NCBI RefSeq assembly: GCF_018812025.1
Contig: NC_063054.1
Span: forward strand, 36,792,896 to 36,856,895
Direction of reading: 5' to 3'
Source of the DNA: Megalobrama amblycephala
Lineage: Eukaryota; Chordata; Actinopteri; Cypriniformes; Xenocyprididae
DNA: 64,000 nucleotides
Numbering within the stretch: position 1 is the first letter of the stretch; every line of letters starts with the position of its first letter. The position numbers were made by a program, and so were the translations under genes. This document shows positions 48,759 through 61,530 of the stretch, piece by piece. The notes beneath the pieces are model-generated. The model made no database searches, had not been told where the DNA came from, and was given only the letters and a program-made list of their open reading frames with translations.

Positions 48759-49929
48759 TAACGTCCATCTAAAATATTTCTCTCTGTTTGTATGAACAGA
48801 CGAGGGTCGTTCCAAAACACTCAGCACAAATTTTAACAATAAACGGGGTGTGCGTAGTGCTTTTGGCAGCCTAATATTGATATCCAAGACCCTAAAACCG
48901 AGAAACACATACGCTCTTGCCATACTTTGATTTATTAGATGATTATACGAGAGTGTGCGAGAAGATCTCTAAACTGAATTTGCTGTAAAAATGACTAGTT
49001 GACTACAACACGTTCTCCACCCAGAACCTGCTGGGGCCTGCGATTAATCCTTCATCCGCTAAATGAGCTCAAAACATATTAACATCAATGACATCAGGAG
49101 CAGGTCTGACAGGAGCAAATCTCAGGGGACGTTACACTGCGAGTTTCCCAGGAAGAAAAAATCTGCAAAGTTGAGAAATAGGAAGAATACTGACTTTGTC
49201 CGTCTCCTGCATAAACTGATTTTCCAGAAGTCAGCAGCTAAACTTATATCATCCGGCAAACACTCTGTATTCTCAGTGTGGTGTCAGAAAAATGTGCGAA
49301 GACACTGGCTGCGTCTGAAATGCATACTCTCAAGTAAAAAAAGTACGTTCTATATAGTATGAATGTGAGTAATGTAATCCGGTGTGGTGAGAAATCGAGT
49401 CCCCCCAGTAATCGGGTCTCCTTTAGGACCCCAAGTGATTTCATTGGTTCAACAGACTTTTAATGGGTAGTATTTTTAGCGCCTGATTATAATTACTGCG
49501 AAAATCATGTTATGATTCATATACATGGTTCATATACTAATATATAACTGAAGCTATAGGTTGTGAAATCAAGCATTTCTCATTCTCATATTAATTGAAA
49601 AATGAATGAATCGAAAATATGCTATCAAGAGATGTTTTTTACATTTTTGACATATTAGACATACAAACGAGTGAATGTGTGCATATTTTTAAATTAAATA
49701 TTATTTGCAAAGAGTTTTACTTCATAACTCTATTCCATTATTAGACCTAGAACTTCTGTTACCATTTCTTCTTTGTTCCCTTAAATCACTTTTAATCCTT
49801 TAATTGTTTAATTTCTTTAAATAAAAATACCAATTCCCCCCAAAAACTTTGGTTCCCCCAATGTTCAAGACATAGTTATGGCCTTGGTACAATTATTAGG
49901 CTAATTTTAAGGCAGCATCGATGCAAAGT
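48759..49929. other. Unique sequence, no gene recognised
   Basis: AT-rich, with only short open frames. No termini, tandem arrays or splice-bounded homology seen. Confidence 0.4.
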
Positions 49930-50368
49930 AACATTAAATTAAACAGAAGTATCAGTAAAGACATTTATAATGTTACAAAATATTCTATTTCAAATAAATG
50001 CTGTTCGTTCAAACATTCTATTAATCAAAGAATCCTGAAAAAAATAAAATGTGTCAAGGTTTCTGCAAAAATATTAATCTCTTTTCAACATTGATAATAA
50101 TCAGAAATGTTTCTTGAGCATCAAATCAGCATATTAGAATGATTTCTGATCATGTGACACCGAAGACTGGAGTAATGATGCTGAAAATTCAACTTTGATC
50201 ACAGGAATAAATTACAATTTACAATATATTCACTTATTTTAAATTGTAATAATATTTCACAATTTTGACTGTATTTTAGATCAGATAAATGCAGGTCTGT
50301 TGAGCAGAAGAGACTTTCAAAAACATTACAAAATCTTACCGACCCTAAATTTTTGAACAATAATGTGT
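49930..50368. mobile_element. MITE family A copy, left end missing
   Basis: It runs from the TCAGTAAAGACATTTATAAT segment through the core to CTTACCGACCCTAAATTTTT. Confidence 0.75.
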
Positions 50369-51350
50369 AAAAAAAAAACTTTTTGCATCCTGAACCTGAC
50401 TGTTGTACTCTAGAGAAAGCTGGAATGGGAATATTATCAACCAAACGTTTGGTTCCTCCCTCACAAACCATCGTGCTGCACCTGTGAACTTACTGAGATA
50501 CAATAAATCACCCTGTTGATCCAAATAAAATGCTTTTCTCTGTTTCTCTAAGATTAGCATTCTTTTGATGCACAATTGTATATATGTACAGAACAAGCAA
50601 TTAATGTGGCATAAAATGGGTGAACAACATGGTAAGAGACATTGTCAAAGCAGAACTAGAGCCATAAAAATGGTACCAGTGTGTCAGACAATCAAACCAG
50701 TGTTAACGTCTGAGACGGGAGGGAGAAACAGTGAATATTTTGTGGCATATAATGGGCTTTAAGTAGTTTTCCAAACAGTTCTGAGCGAATATCCACCTCA
50801 AGGATTTATAGGAGGAACCCTAACACACTTTTTCAATAAAGAAAAAAAATCTACTGCCATAATGCCACTGGCTATTAGAGCAAATCCAGCCCAGAGGAAA
50901 CCTCAATAATTACTCTTAGTACTTGTTTTTTACTTTTTTCCACCCCATTCTGAAGAGCTTAGAGGTCTTGAAGAATGAAACACACTTAGCGATCCATTTT
51001 TCCCAGTCTGTCATTGTTGTGAGGCTGCTAAATATTTGCTCTTCCCAGCTTAGGATGTTAGGATGAGAAGACCCTCTTTGTAGAGAGAGGTCAGAGGCCT
51101 CCGATCTCCTTCCTGGGACCAAACCGGAGATCTCGGCATCTTCAACCATCACTTACACTCTTTCAATTAGTGGAAAGCTTTGACTCCTTTCAGTAAGAGA
51201 CTCTTTGAAAGCAGCTTGCGCAAACCACCATCGATCAAGACTGTGAGGGATTCGGTGGATAGAAACAAAACAGAACGCCCTTCGCTCAATGCAAAGCACA
51301 CAAAAAACACTCAAAAGTCTCTGTGTTTCATTTATGTTTTCATAAAAAAT
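50369..51350. other. Mostly unique sequence
   Basis: A minus-strand frame at 51152-50916 contains SWEEQIFSSLTTMTDWEKW and FRMGWKKVK, which faintly suggests the C-terminus of a LINE reverse transcriptase protein. There is no supporting motif, so it is not called as a gene. Confidence 0.3.
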
Positions 51351-51866
51351 ATACACTACTGTTCAAGAGATTTTGTTGAAAGAAATTAACACCTTTATTC
51401 AGCAAGGATGCATTCAATTGATCACAAGTGACAGAAAAGACATTTATAATGTAATAAAAAAATGTTGTGCGTTTAAACTTTTTATTCTTCAAATAATCCT
51501 GAAAAAATAAAATATATCACGGTTCCCACAAAATATGAAGCTGTTTTTAACATAATAATAATAATTTAATCTCAATGATAATAATCATAAATATTTCTTG
51601 AGCAGCAAATCATCATATCAGAATGATTTCTGAAGGATCATGTGACACTGAAGACTGGAGTAATGATGCTGAAAATTCAGCTTTGATCACAGGAATAAAT
51701 TATATTTTACTATATATTCACATACAAAACAGTTATTTTAAATTGTAATAATATTTCACAATTTTTACTGTATTTTCGATCAAATAAATGCAGCCTTGTT
51801 GAGCAAAAGAGACTTTCAAAAACATTAAAAAAATCTTACCGACCCCAAATTTTTGAACAGTGGTAT
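51351..51866. mobile_element. MITE family A, full-length copy
   Basis: Both termini are present: TATACACTACTGTTCAAGAG and CCCCAAATTTTTGAACAGTG followed by GTATA. The whole family core lies between. This is the best reference copy in the window at about 516 bp. Confidence 0.85.
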
Positions 51867-52020
51867 ACATGCTTAGTACTGATATATAAAAAGTAAAACA
51901 AATGTCATTTAGTAAAAATCAGTGAGAAAAAAATGCAACTTGGCAACAACGGCTTTTTGATCAAGAAAATATTTACGTCGCCCAGCACTGATGCAACATC
52001 TGTTAACTAAAACATTTATA

Positions 52021-52969
52021 CTACATTAAAAAATGCTGGGTTAAAAATAACCCAAGTTGGGTTGAAAATGGACAAACCCAGCAATTGGGTTGTTTTAGCC
52101 CAGTGAATGGGTTGTTTTAACCCAGCAATTGGGTTGTTTTAACCCAATGAATGGGTTGTTTTAGGCTAGCAAATGGGTTGTTTTAACCCAGTGAATGGGT
52201 TGTTTTAACCCAGAAATTGGGTTGTTTTAACCCAACGAATGGGTTGTTTTAACCCAGAAACTGGGTTGTTTTAACCTAGCAAATGGGTTGTTTTAACCCA
52301 GTAATTGGGTTGTTTTAACCCAACAAATGGGTTGTTTTAACCCAGTAAATGGGTTGTTTTAACCGAGAAATTGGGTTGTTTTAACCCAGCAATTGGGTTG
52401 TTCTAACCCAGAAATTGGGTTGTTTTAACCCAATGAATGGGTTGTTTTAACCTAGCAAATGGGTTGTTTTATCCCAGTGAATGGGTTGTTTTAACCCAGA
52501 AATTGGGTCGCTTTAACCCAGAAATTGGGTTGTTTTAACCCAACGAATGGGTTGTTTTAACCCAGTGGTTGGGTTAAATGTTTGCCCAACCTGCTGGGTA
52601 GTTTTATTTAACTATTGTCTAAAAAAATTACTGTATTGTTTGCTTAAAATGAACCCAAAGTGTGTTGGAAATGAACATTTATTAATATGTTTAAACAATA
52701 AACATTCATTAAATTTCTTATTAATAAATGTTCATCTTTTGATTATTACTTTTGCCTCTAGTAATTATGTGTCTGATTATTTTGGGTTCATTTTAAGCCA
52801 GACATATAGTACATTTTAAACAATACTTGAGTTAAATAAAACTGTCCAGCAAGTTGGGCAAACATTTAACCCAAATGCACCCAGCAACTCTAAAACAACC
52901 CAATCGCTGGGTTTGTCCAATTTCAACCCAACTTGGGTTGCTTTTAACCCAGCATTTTTTAGAGTGTAG
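52021..52969. mobile_element. MITE with ATGCTGGGTTAAAA ends and an expanded 22-bp core
   Basis: Inverted ends: AAAAAATGCTGGGTTAAAA at the left and TTTTAACCCAGCATTTTTTA at the right, each followed by the CAACCCAAGTTGGGTTGAAA motif. The right half (52590-52920) also holds spacer DNA containing inverted words (TAATAAATGTTCA). The left half holds the tandem array. Confidence 0.88.
52070..52580. repeat. 22-bp palindromic tandem array, about 23 units
   Basis: The unit contains TGGGTTGTTTTAACCCA, itself an inverted repeat (TGGGTT / AACCCA) around GTTTT. Variable positions lie between the palindromes (AGCAAT, GTGAAT, AGAAAT, ATGAAT). Confidence 0.93.
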
Positions 52970-53513
52970 CTATATACTTTAAGCCATTCGAGTTATTATT
53001 GGCCTAAACAACAAACACTGAAAGCTGAGCATCATGGGATCTGTATTGGACTTCAACCCTGTCATTAAGACAGTAATCAGGAGTTTTATCTGACGCCAGG
53101 GCAATCGTGAAGTTTAACAACGGCAGATGATCAAAGGACGTCCTCGTGCAGAAATGCTGGCTCGCCAGAAAGTTGCTGTTTGTAATCTACGACTGCACCG
53201 TCAACACAGCTGTTTGGTTGCCTCGCAGCAAAACTCTGACACCGGGAGACGAGGTTTCCTCCATGACGAATCACCTCGTCTCGTCTTCGGTGTTCCAATT
53301 AAATACAGTTCTGCAGCTGTGCGAGTCTCACCTTTAATAATTAATGAAACAGACCTGTGACTCCAGACAATGACAGCAACACGAGGTGTTCAACAAGAAA
53401 ACTGTCTCACGAAAACACTTCAAACAAAAATCAAAAGGAATGAGTGTGCAAAACAAAGCCTAGATTTTAGAAGAATTGTGATATTTATTGTCATCTGTAG
53501 AGCTGCTTTATTA
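52970..53513. other. Unique sequence
   Basis: GC-balanced, with short overlapping open frames at 53127-53360. No recognised domain. Confidence 0.4.
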
Positions 53514-54580
53514 GGACCCAAGCCCTAAAAGGGCGAAGGCCCTATTGTTTTCCTTAGGTATTTTTTTTTTTTAACTTTCAGGCACTTTTGGGTCCCTTAA
53601 TTTTGCACACACATTGGAATCTTTGGCCATCAGGGCCGGGCATGGGGGGGTTGTGGGGGTGCTCTCACACCCTTTAATATGGTTGTATTTTAGGGGCTCT
53701 GTAGCGCACCCCTTTTCACCTACAGTAACCAAACTTCATACAGTTATAGAGCTCATCGGGCCAAACAACTTTCGTCTAAGTTATACACCAGCCCAACAGG
53801 AAGTCGGCTATTTAGGGTTGTTTGAAAAACGTATGCTTTGGAATTTGATATATTCCTCCTAGGGGAATCATCCGATCACCACCAAACTCGGTCAGCATGA
53901 AGACAAGACATTGGGGATGCTAAATTGCGGACGGATACTGGATGTCTCAAATGGTTTGGCTGTGGCGAGGAAACACATTTATGGTGAAAAAAGGGAAACA
54001 GGAAGTGTGTTATAACTTCTGCAAACATTGACTGATTTTGATGAAACTTCAGCTATGTGTTCGTTGTACGAGGCCGATCACATGGATGTGACTATTGTTA
54101 TTCAAAGTCATAGCACCATGCTTTGAAAGCGTCCTCTTATTTTTACACGATTCGCCAGAATAATATCAAGACATGGCAGATGTAGACGTGAAAGGATTCT
54201 TGATATCTTAAATATTGTTGCCATGGCAACATGTCAAACTTTAATAATATTCTTGGGCATTTTTGAGGCTCTTGGCATGCTTCAAATTGCATGAAACTCG
54301 ACACACACCTCAAAGCTGTCGGCCAGTAGACATGGGCAAAGCCTTAGAAATGGACGGGGAGGAGGGGCTCTATAGCGCCACCTTTTGACAAAAGTTGGGG
54401 GGTTAGTCTTACCTACAGTCACCAAACTCGGGTACATATATTATTCTCATCAAGCCGGACAACTTTCTAATTTACATTCATTTGCTCCGACCAACAAGAT
54501 ATTTTTGTTTGAATGTGGATTTTTTGAATAACAAGTTTTTAAGTACTCCTCATAGGAGATTCACGCTATCGCCACCAAAC
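53514..54580. repeat. Diverged interspersed repeat (GGACCCAAGCCCTAAAAGGG type)
   Basis: It begins GGACCCAAGCCCTAAAAGGG and CGAAGGCCCTATTGTTTTCC, typical of a large fish repeat with consensus GGCCCGAGCACC...GGGCCCTATTGTTTT. The body has the usual CACCAAACTTGGTCA and TAGCGCCACCTTTTG phrases. The superfamily is not certain. Confidence 0.55.
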
Positions 54581-55319
54581 TTGGTCAAAAATGACAAAAA
54601 GAAAGCATCTGATCATAGTGATGTGGATATGTTTGCAGCAGCTCTGCAATTCACCGGCATCATGTCGACAGATGAGGTAATTAAAAATACACTGTTACGA
54701 TAGTTTGATTATAAAGTATATTTGAGACTATAGACTATATAGATCTGGCTGTGCGAGATATGACACATTGACATTACTGTACAGAATAGCTTTTTCAGCA
54801 TTCTATTGAACATTATAAGTGTTCATTTCATGTCACTGAACGGAAGAGAGGCTCTCTGAGGCGTTTTTTAAGTTTTGTTACAAGCTGTTCACACATTGGC
54901 AATAAAAAAGCAAATAATACATGAAAATTCTTACATAAAGTCCCTTTAATTTAATGTGTTACTTGCCGCCAATTATTACTTATTCGTAAAAATTACTCTC
55001 TTTGTAATTATTTGTGAAATTTAACAGCAATTTCAGAGTGAAAATTGTTTCAAAGAGCAAATAAATAAAGATTATTAATTAATTATCATTATTCTCAAAA
55101 GGTGGTTCTCGTTAGATTCTCATTACAGCATTAAAATGCTTTCTTTTTTTACTTAAATCTAAATAAAATAAAACAAATAGTACCATGATGTATAATTTGT
55201 AATTTAAATCATTTTTTTTACAATATTACAATAATGGGAATGAGATGTTTTTGTATTACGGTAAAATATAGGATTAATTTTCTTTTTTTTTTTTTTTTGT
55301 GGAAACCTATATATTTTTT
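54581..55319. other. Unique AT-rich sequence
   Basis: No gene or repeat end recognised. Confidence 0.4.
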
Positions 55320-55502
55320 CCCAAGGATTCTTTGATCAATAGAAAGTTCAAAAGTACACCATTTATTTGAAATCTTTTTAACATTATAAATGTCTTTACT
55401 GTCACTTTTGATCAATTTAATGCATTTTTGTTGAATAAAAGTATTAATTTCTTTAAAAAAAACTTATCTTACTGACCCCAAACTTTTGAACGATGGTGTA
55501 TA
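55320..55502. mobile_element. MITE family A, partial copy
   Basis: Segment from TTCTTTGATCAATAGAAAGT to the terminus CCCCAAACTTTTGAACGATG. Confidence 0.7.
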
Positions 55503-55512
55503 TTTCAATATT

Positions 55513-55519
<7 letters not shown>

Positions 55520-55568
<49 letters not shown>
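55520..55568. repeat. (TA)n microsatellite
   Basis: TA run of about 50 bp directly beyond a MITE family A terminus. Confidence 0.95.
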
Positions 55569-55571
<3 letters not shown>

Positions 55572-55579
55572 TGTATTTG

Positions 55580-55940
55580 TTCTGACTTCGTCTATAGTCA
55601 GCTGCGAACAGGCTAAGAAGTTTCACACGCACAGTGGCAAACTTCAGTTAACAGCACTTTTCTGAAAAACAATTGTGCAAATGAAGTCTTTACTAATACA
55701 GGCCTCTTGTTGGGAGCAAAAATGAGCTTAATTGGGAGAAAAAGGGGGAAAAGTGTTATACACCTCCCGGGGTTTTCAAATGCCACTTCAAGACTCTTGC
55801 ATTATAATGGCAGCTCCTGCAAGGGCCGCGCGGCCCTCAGAGAAGCGGGGTCAGGGCCCCTCTGCCCTCTCCTGAGCCGTTAATAAGGCTTCAAAGGGTC
55901 AAAGTGAAGATTACAGAAACTGACCAGACACTTGAAGGTC
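55580..55940. other. Unique, high-complexity segment; possible conserved non-coding element
   Basis: Base composition is balanced, no repeats are present and no frame stays open. It contains homeobox- and nuclear-receptor-like words (GAGCTTAATTGGGAG near 55725, TTCAAAGGGTCAAAG near 55890). It stands out from the surrounding repetitive DNA. The assignment is speculative. Confidence 0.3.
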
Positions 55941-56105
55941 TCCTAAAAACATGGTGACATGAAATTTCCCACAAGCCAACCGCTAAATGCACAAACATCA
56001 TGTCTAAAATCTGAGAAGTTCTCATGCATCAAATATGAAAAGCATCAAAAAAAGCATCAAATATGAAAAGTTTATAGACAAATATGTTCAAAAAGAGAAA
56101 TATAA

Positions 56106-56532
56106 GGGGCTGTTTAAGCAACACCATTTCCAACTAAAAACTGAAAACTTTTTATTCATTCATTTACACGACAACAGCGTTTTGGGGGCCTGAAAATGCA
56201 AACTTTTAAAATTTCAAATTTTTTCGGATTTCAAAGTGCAAGTTTTTGAAAACAACACCATTATCATGTCTGTGTAAACAACAAAAACGCAAATTTGTGA
56301 AAATAGTTATGTCTTGCGCATGCGTTATGTGTTCAATCTATAGGTGCGTAGTGTTTCTTTATAAAGTGTCATCGCCATCTACTGGCCTGGCAGCAGAATA
56401 CAGAGTTTCTAGTTGTTTTCGAGGATCCGTGTGAACGGGGATCATTTTGACACCGTTGTCGTCTGTACGCAAAAAACACAAAGGATAAACTCTTCCATTT
56501 TCAGTACATCGTTGTTGTGTAAACGTGCCCTC
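56106..56532. mobile_element. MITE with GGGC..GTTTA termini
   Basis: The left end GGGGCTGTTTAAGCAACACC and the right end GTTGTTGTGTAAACGTGCCC are diverged inverted copies. The interior has CATTTACACGACAACAGCG and a mirrored GAAAACAACACC section. Confidence 0.6.
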
Positions 56533-56714
56533 AAGCTGAAAAATCATTGTAACTTTGATTTTTAAGTAATGCAACACCTATTCTCAACAACACACACAGT
56601 ACAAAATGAGTTGTAAATCAAATAAAGATTATTGGACTAAGTTTTATAAGAAAATATTATTTCAGTCTTTCTAAATTTCACATTTAATTCAATGTGTTAC
56701 TTGCTGTTTATATT

Positions 56715-57040
56715 TTAATGTCTCTTCTGCTCACTAAGGCTATTTATTTGATCAAAAATGCAGTAAAAATTGTGAAATATTTTTACAATTTAAAATAGCT
56801 GTTTTCAATGTGAATATATTGTATAATGTAATTTATTCCTGTGATCAAATTTGAATTTTCAGCATCATTACTCCAGTCTTCAGTGTCACATGATCCTTCA
56901 GAAATCATTCTAATATGCTGATTTGCTGCTCAAGAAACATTTAAGGTTATTATCAATGTTGAAAACAGTTGTGCTGCTTCATATCTGTGTGGAAGCTGTG
57001 ATATATTTTATTTTTCAGGATTCTTTGATGAATAGAAACT
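56715..57040. mobile_element. MITE family A, partial copy
   Basis: From TCTTCTGCTCACTAAGGCTA through the core TCAGTGTCACATGATCCTTC to TTCTTTGATGAATAGAAACT. Confidence 0.75.
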
Positions 57041-57796
57041 TTGTTTATTATCTGCGAAAATTACTAGCAACTTCTGAGCAAAAACTGTTTCAAAGTAAAT
57101 CCTACACCACATTATTTTCAGAAGTAGCACAAACAGTAATGCTTGACTTAGCAACTAAAACTAACTACATTCATACGCCAATTCTTGTCATCCATCCAAA
57201 CTACAAGACTACATTAATGCATTTTTTTCCTAGGTACCTTATTTCCTTCTTTACAACTGCATCCAAGATTCATTTGCAGATGTTTACGGCATGAAGCATG
57301 TGGTCTGCATTACAGAGGCAAGTCACATCATTAGCATTTGACAGGGGAGGGGGAAAACATTAAAATAAAAATGACTAAACTAACAGAGTTTCCATAATAA
57401 TCAAGATCCATAATCATATTCACAAACTTTGTCGCATTTCTTATGTTTTTAGTCATAGATATTAAACACCAGCTGTCAAATCTCAAAGTGGATCTTAGCT
57501 AACAAGCTTAACTTTCTCAAAGAACAAAAGCAGAGAAACCATTTAACTTGTTTCTTTTTACATTAAATATGATCTGGCAGTTTAAATTGCATATATCCCG
57601 CTAAGAAAATATTTCAAACTCGCGTCCCCCGCAGTCAGGCCAATTACTGCAATGAAGTCTGACGCGCTGATCGTCAGCAGACGTTTGTGGAGAAGCCGCA
57701 TGTGTTTAGAGGACAAAAACTCATGAAAAATCAAATACCAGGAAGATTCTACTTTGACTATAGACTGATGATGGCTCAGAGTGATTTACAGAAAGC
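57041..57796. other. Unique sequence
   Basis: No exon or element termini recognised. Confidence 0.4.
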
Positions 57797-58210
57797 TCTT
57801 CTGCTCACCAAGGCTACATTTATTTAAAAAATACAGTAAAATTGTGAAGTATTATTAGAGTTTAAAATAACTGTTTTCTGTGTGAATATATATTTTAAAA
57901 TGTAATTTATTCCTGTGATCAAAGCTGAATTTTCAGCATCATTACTCCAGTCTTCAGTGTCACATGATCCTTCAGAAATCATTCTAATATGATGATTTGA
58001 TGGTCAAGAAATATTTGATAATTTTTTCAGAATTCTTTGATGAATAGAAAGTTCTAAATGAACAACATTTTTTGAAATAGAATCTTTTGTAACATTATAA
58101 ATGTCTTTACTGTCACTTTTGAGCAATTTAATGCATCCTTGCTGAATAAAAGTATTAATTTTCTTAAAAAAAAAAAAATTATACTGACCCCAAGCATGTG
58201 AACAGTAATG
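57797..58210. mobile_element. MITE family A, near-complete copy
   Basis: From TCTTCTGCTCACCAAGGCTA to ACTGACCCCAAGCATGTGAA, with the core between. The left terminus is lost. Confidence 0.75.
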
Positions 58211-59609
58211 TATATTTCAATATTTTTTTTGCCTTTGGAAAACATAAATCTCAATACATATGTATTTGTTCTGATATAGATTAAACAGGTGATTTGTGGC
58301 GAAAATAGGCAGGTCTTGACCGCATTGCAGTTCCATTTCACTTCGCCAAATTATTTCAAAGGTCCTTACAGCTGAAAACAGCAAAAGAGCCAAAACCCAC
58401 AACGACACTGACCAAGCAAATAAATATAAAATGAAAAATCATTTTTTTGCAACAGTATTACGTTTTATTATCCCGGACGAGCCCCCATTTGTCACGGCAA
58501 GCTCGCAAGCTGCGACAAAGGAGGACACAACACGTTGGATCATGATCAAAAAAGCACATCCTCTCTTTCTCCCACTCAAACACACACATACAGAAACGTG
58601 TTGTCAACACTGCTCTGACGAATTAATCAGTAAAATAGTTGAGCAACTTAAAAGCTACATGACATTTCTCACTAGCGAGGGAATAACGCTGTTCTTGAAG
58701 CAGATAAACTTACAGTATCGATATTAGTCAAGACGCTGCTGCCAAACACTGATGAGAGACGCACGGACTCAGGCAATTCACACAAGCTTAATCTCTCTCT
58801 CTCAAATAACTGCATTAATGGCTCAAGCCTCCATTACTAGCTCTAAAATGACATTTTGGAATTAGAAACAGAGGCGTGGGATGAGATCCGTTAGAAATTA
58901 GTCCTACACACAAGAGTGTTTTAATGAAAAAAGCCTGACAAATGTCTTGAAACTCAATGTCTTGAGGTGTGGTAACCGTAGTAGAAGTGGAATAATTTAT
59001 TCTGATCTGTTGAATTAATAGAAAATAATGCAAACTCCTGCATTACCACCTCAGGTGTGCATTATTTTCAAATAATTCAAAGGCAGGTCATCAATTTTTC
59101 CATGCATATATTTACTAAAACAATTCAATGTAGGGAAAATGGGGGAATTCTGTGAATATGTTTGAGTGATGATGCAAATGAATCAAAGAATCAGAGTTTT
59201 ACACTGAACTGATTCACAAAATGAATCGTAGTCTAACTGCATTTTTGATGCTGAAGTGAGCAAAAATGAGTGACATTATTAACACATTTCTATCTTAACA
59301 CTCTCATACTTCAGGAAACTTAATGGCCAATTAAAAAACACTGTAAAATAGTTTCCACAATATTATTATCTCACCCAGCCTGCAGCAAAACGCCTGTGAT
59401 TGATGTCTGCATTTCTCCCATTCCTAAGAGAATCCGTCTCTCTGGATTGACAGGAACGTTTGCCTAGTAAATAGAGACATTCCACTGACACAGAGCTCTG
59501 TGAAACTTTCTCTTACACACACACACACACACACCTTGTCAGCTCAAAACCACATTACTATTTTGTTGTCCAGGCAGCAAAAACGAAGACAAGGGGAAAG
59601 AGTGTGAAA
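58211..59609. other. Unique sequence with a short (CA)n tract
   Basis: (AC)n near 59515-59534. No gene recognised. Confidence 0.45.
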
Positions 59610-59700
59610 GCACATTTTTATAATAATCATAAATGTTTCTTGAGCATCAAATCAAATTAGAATGAATCCTGAAGGATCACGTGACACTGAAGACTGGAGG
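59610..59700. mobile_element. MITE family A, core fragment
   Basis: Only the segment AATCATAAATGTTTCTTGAG to CGTGACACTGAAGACTGGAG remains. Confidence 0.6.
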
Positions 59701-60719
59701 CACATGAGAAAAGACACTATTGTGTTTCTGTAAACATCATGCATCACATGTAGAACGTACAGCTGCCGGCTACAGATGACAATAACGCTGAGGAAAAGGA
59801 GGGGAAAATGGAAGTGGAAAAGTCGGAACACCTGGATGTGGGTGAACAAACAGGCTTTATTCACATCGGAGCGGATTCACTTCATAAATTCCCTTCATTA
59901 GGGAACATTTGCTCGGATAATTGGCTTTTTAGGGGGAAGTGAAAGAGGAAGTGGTTTGGAGATTCAAAAAATGTCTCAACAAAGCTGAATTTCATCCTTG
60001 AATTGAAGTCTAAGTCAAAACGAGGCTGACTTGACAAAAAAAAATGTCCATGTTCTGTTACATGAATTAAATCTGACTTGCTTACAAACTAAAAAATATA
60101 TTTCTACAAGTTACTGCTGAGATTATTTTATGTATTGTATTTGTAAATTTAGTTAGTTAAGAGGTTAAGCACTAGCAATGTGTGTCACTCGTATAAAAAC
60201 TACTAACTGGTGCGTCAGATTGATTGAAATCACAGAAGTAGGATAAAACATGGACAATATATTGTTTCACTTACAGTCCAGCTCTGAGGAAAATGTATTT
60301 TGTGGATGCAACACAATCTGAACAAAGGATGTTTTCATTCCCACATCCCACACTTGGATTGATCCTGATCTTTACCCTTTGAATCGTTCAATCTGGCTTG
60401 AATTTATAGAGCAGAGATCTGTTAGTATGCCGGAGTGATTCAGCATTCGCTGCGCTATCACGAGGCGATCAACAAGTGTCAAGAGAAAGTGAGGTCAGTC
60501 TCATCTCCGCCTGCCAAACATGAGCGCATCTGAGTGCTTGTTGCATACGTAAAGAGCTCGCTGGATTCAAAGGCTTCTTTTGTAGAGATCTTTGAAGAAG
60601 GAAATGTTGTGGTGCGGCTTTTGGGAAAATAAACACTGTCACTGTTGCCATTTAATGTATTTTCTGATGGAATATTTAGTCCACCCAGAGTTTTTAGAAC
60701 ATGATGGATTGCATTTGAC
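59701..60719. other. Unique sequence
   Basis: No gene, array or element terminus recognised. Confidence 0.4.
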
Positions 60720-61455
60720 AGAATAAATAAATAAATAAATACTTGAAGAACATGAAGCCTATTTTAGGAACATTAATAATTGTAAATAAATAAATATAAA
60801 CACATACATAATGTAATATAATATATTTTTCTTAAAGAAAAAGACTACTTTAGGACCATTCATAATTTATAATAAATAAATAAATGAATAAAGAAATAAA
60901 TTCTTATATAAAATGAAGCCTATTTTAGAATAATTAATACTTTTAAAGTTAAACAAATAAATATTTTTGGACAGAAAATGGTGCCTTTATCAGGACCATT
61001 AATAATTGAAAATAAACAGATAAATAAATACTTACAGAACATGAAGCCTATTTTAGGAACATTAAATCTTTTAATTAAATGAACAAATAATTAATTAATA
61101 TAACATAATATATATTTCTTAGAGAAAATGAAGACTACAAGACCATTCCTAATTTAAAATAAACAGACAAACAAACATATAAAAATAAATAAGTAAATAT
61201 AAATAAATAAATAAATAACATTTTCTTCTAGAAAATGAAGCTTATTTTAGGATCATTTATGCTTTAAATAAGTTAAATAAATTAAGTTAAATAAATGTTG
61301 AAGTCTATTTCTAGAAAACAAAGCCTTTTTCAGGACAATAAATAAATAAATAAATAAAGATTTCTTATAGAAAATAAAGCTATTTCAGGACATTAAAATA
61401 AATAAATAAATAAACAACATTTTCTTATAGCCTATTTTAGGATCATTAATACTTT
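60720..61455. repeat. Degenerate tandem repeat, about ten units of 60-95 bp
   Basis: Each unit contains a version of AAATGAAGCCTATTTTAGGA, then CATTAATAATT, then an (AAAT)n stretch. Units start near 60741, 60835, 60908, 60972, 61037, 61123, 61227, 61302, 61366 and 61425. Length varies with the AAAT run. Confidence 0.75.
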
Positions 61456-61530
61456 ATATTATAATAGTATAGTATAGAATAGTATAGTGTGGTATAGTGT
61501 AGTATAGTATAGTATAGTATAGTATAGCAT
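61456..61530. repeat. (AGTAT)n-type microsatellite
   Basis: Pentanucleotide run AGTAT/AGTGT joining the degenerate array to the 78-bp array. Confidence 0.9.

Noticed and set aside
50916..51152. Minus-strand frame with TDWEKWIAKCVSFFKT
   Set aside because: It faintly recalls the end of a LINE reverse transcriptase protein, but no RT, endonuclease or zinc-knuckle motif is adjacent. Evidence is too weak to call.
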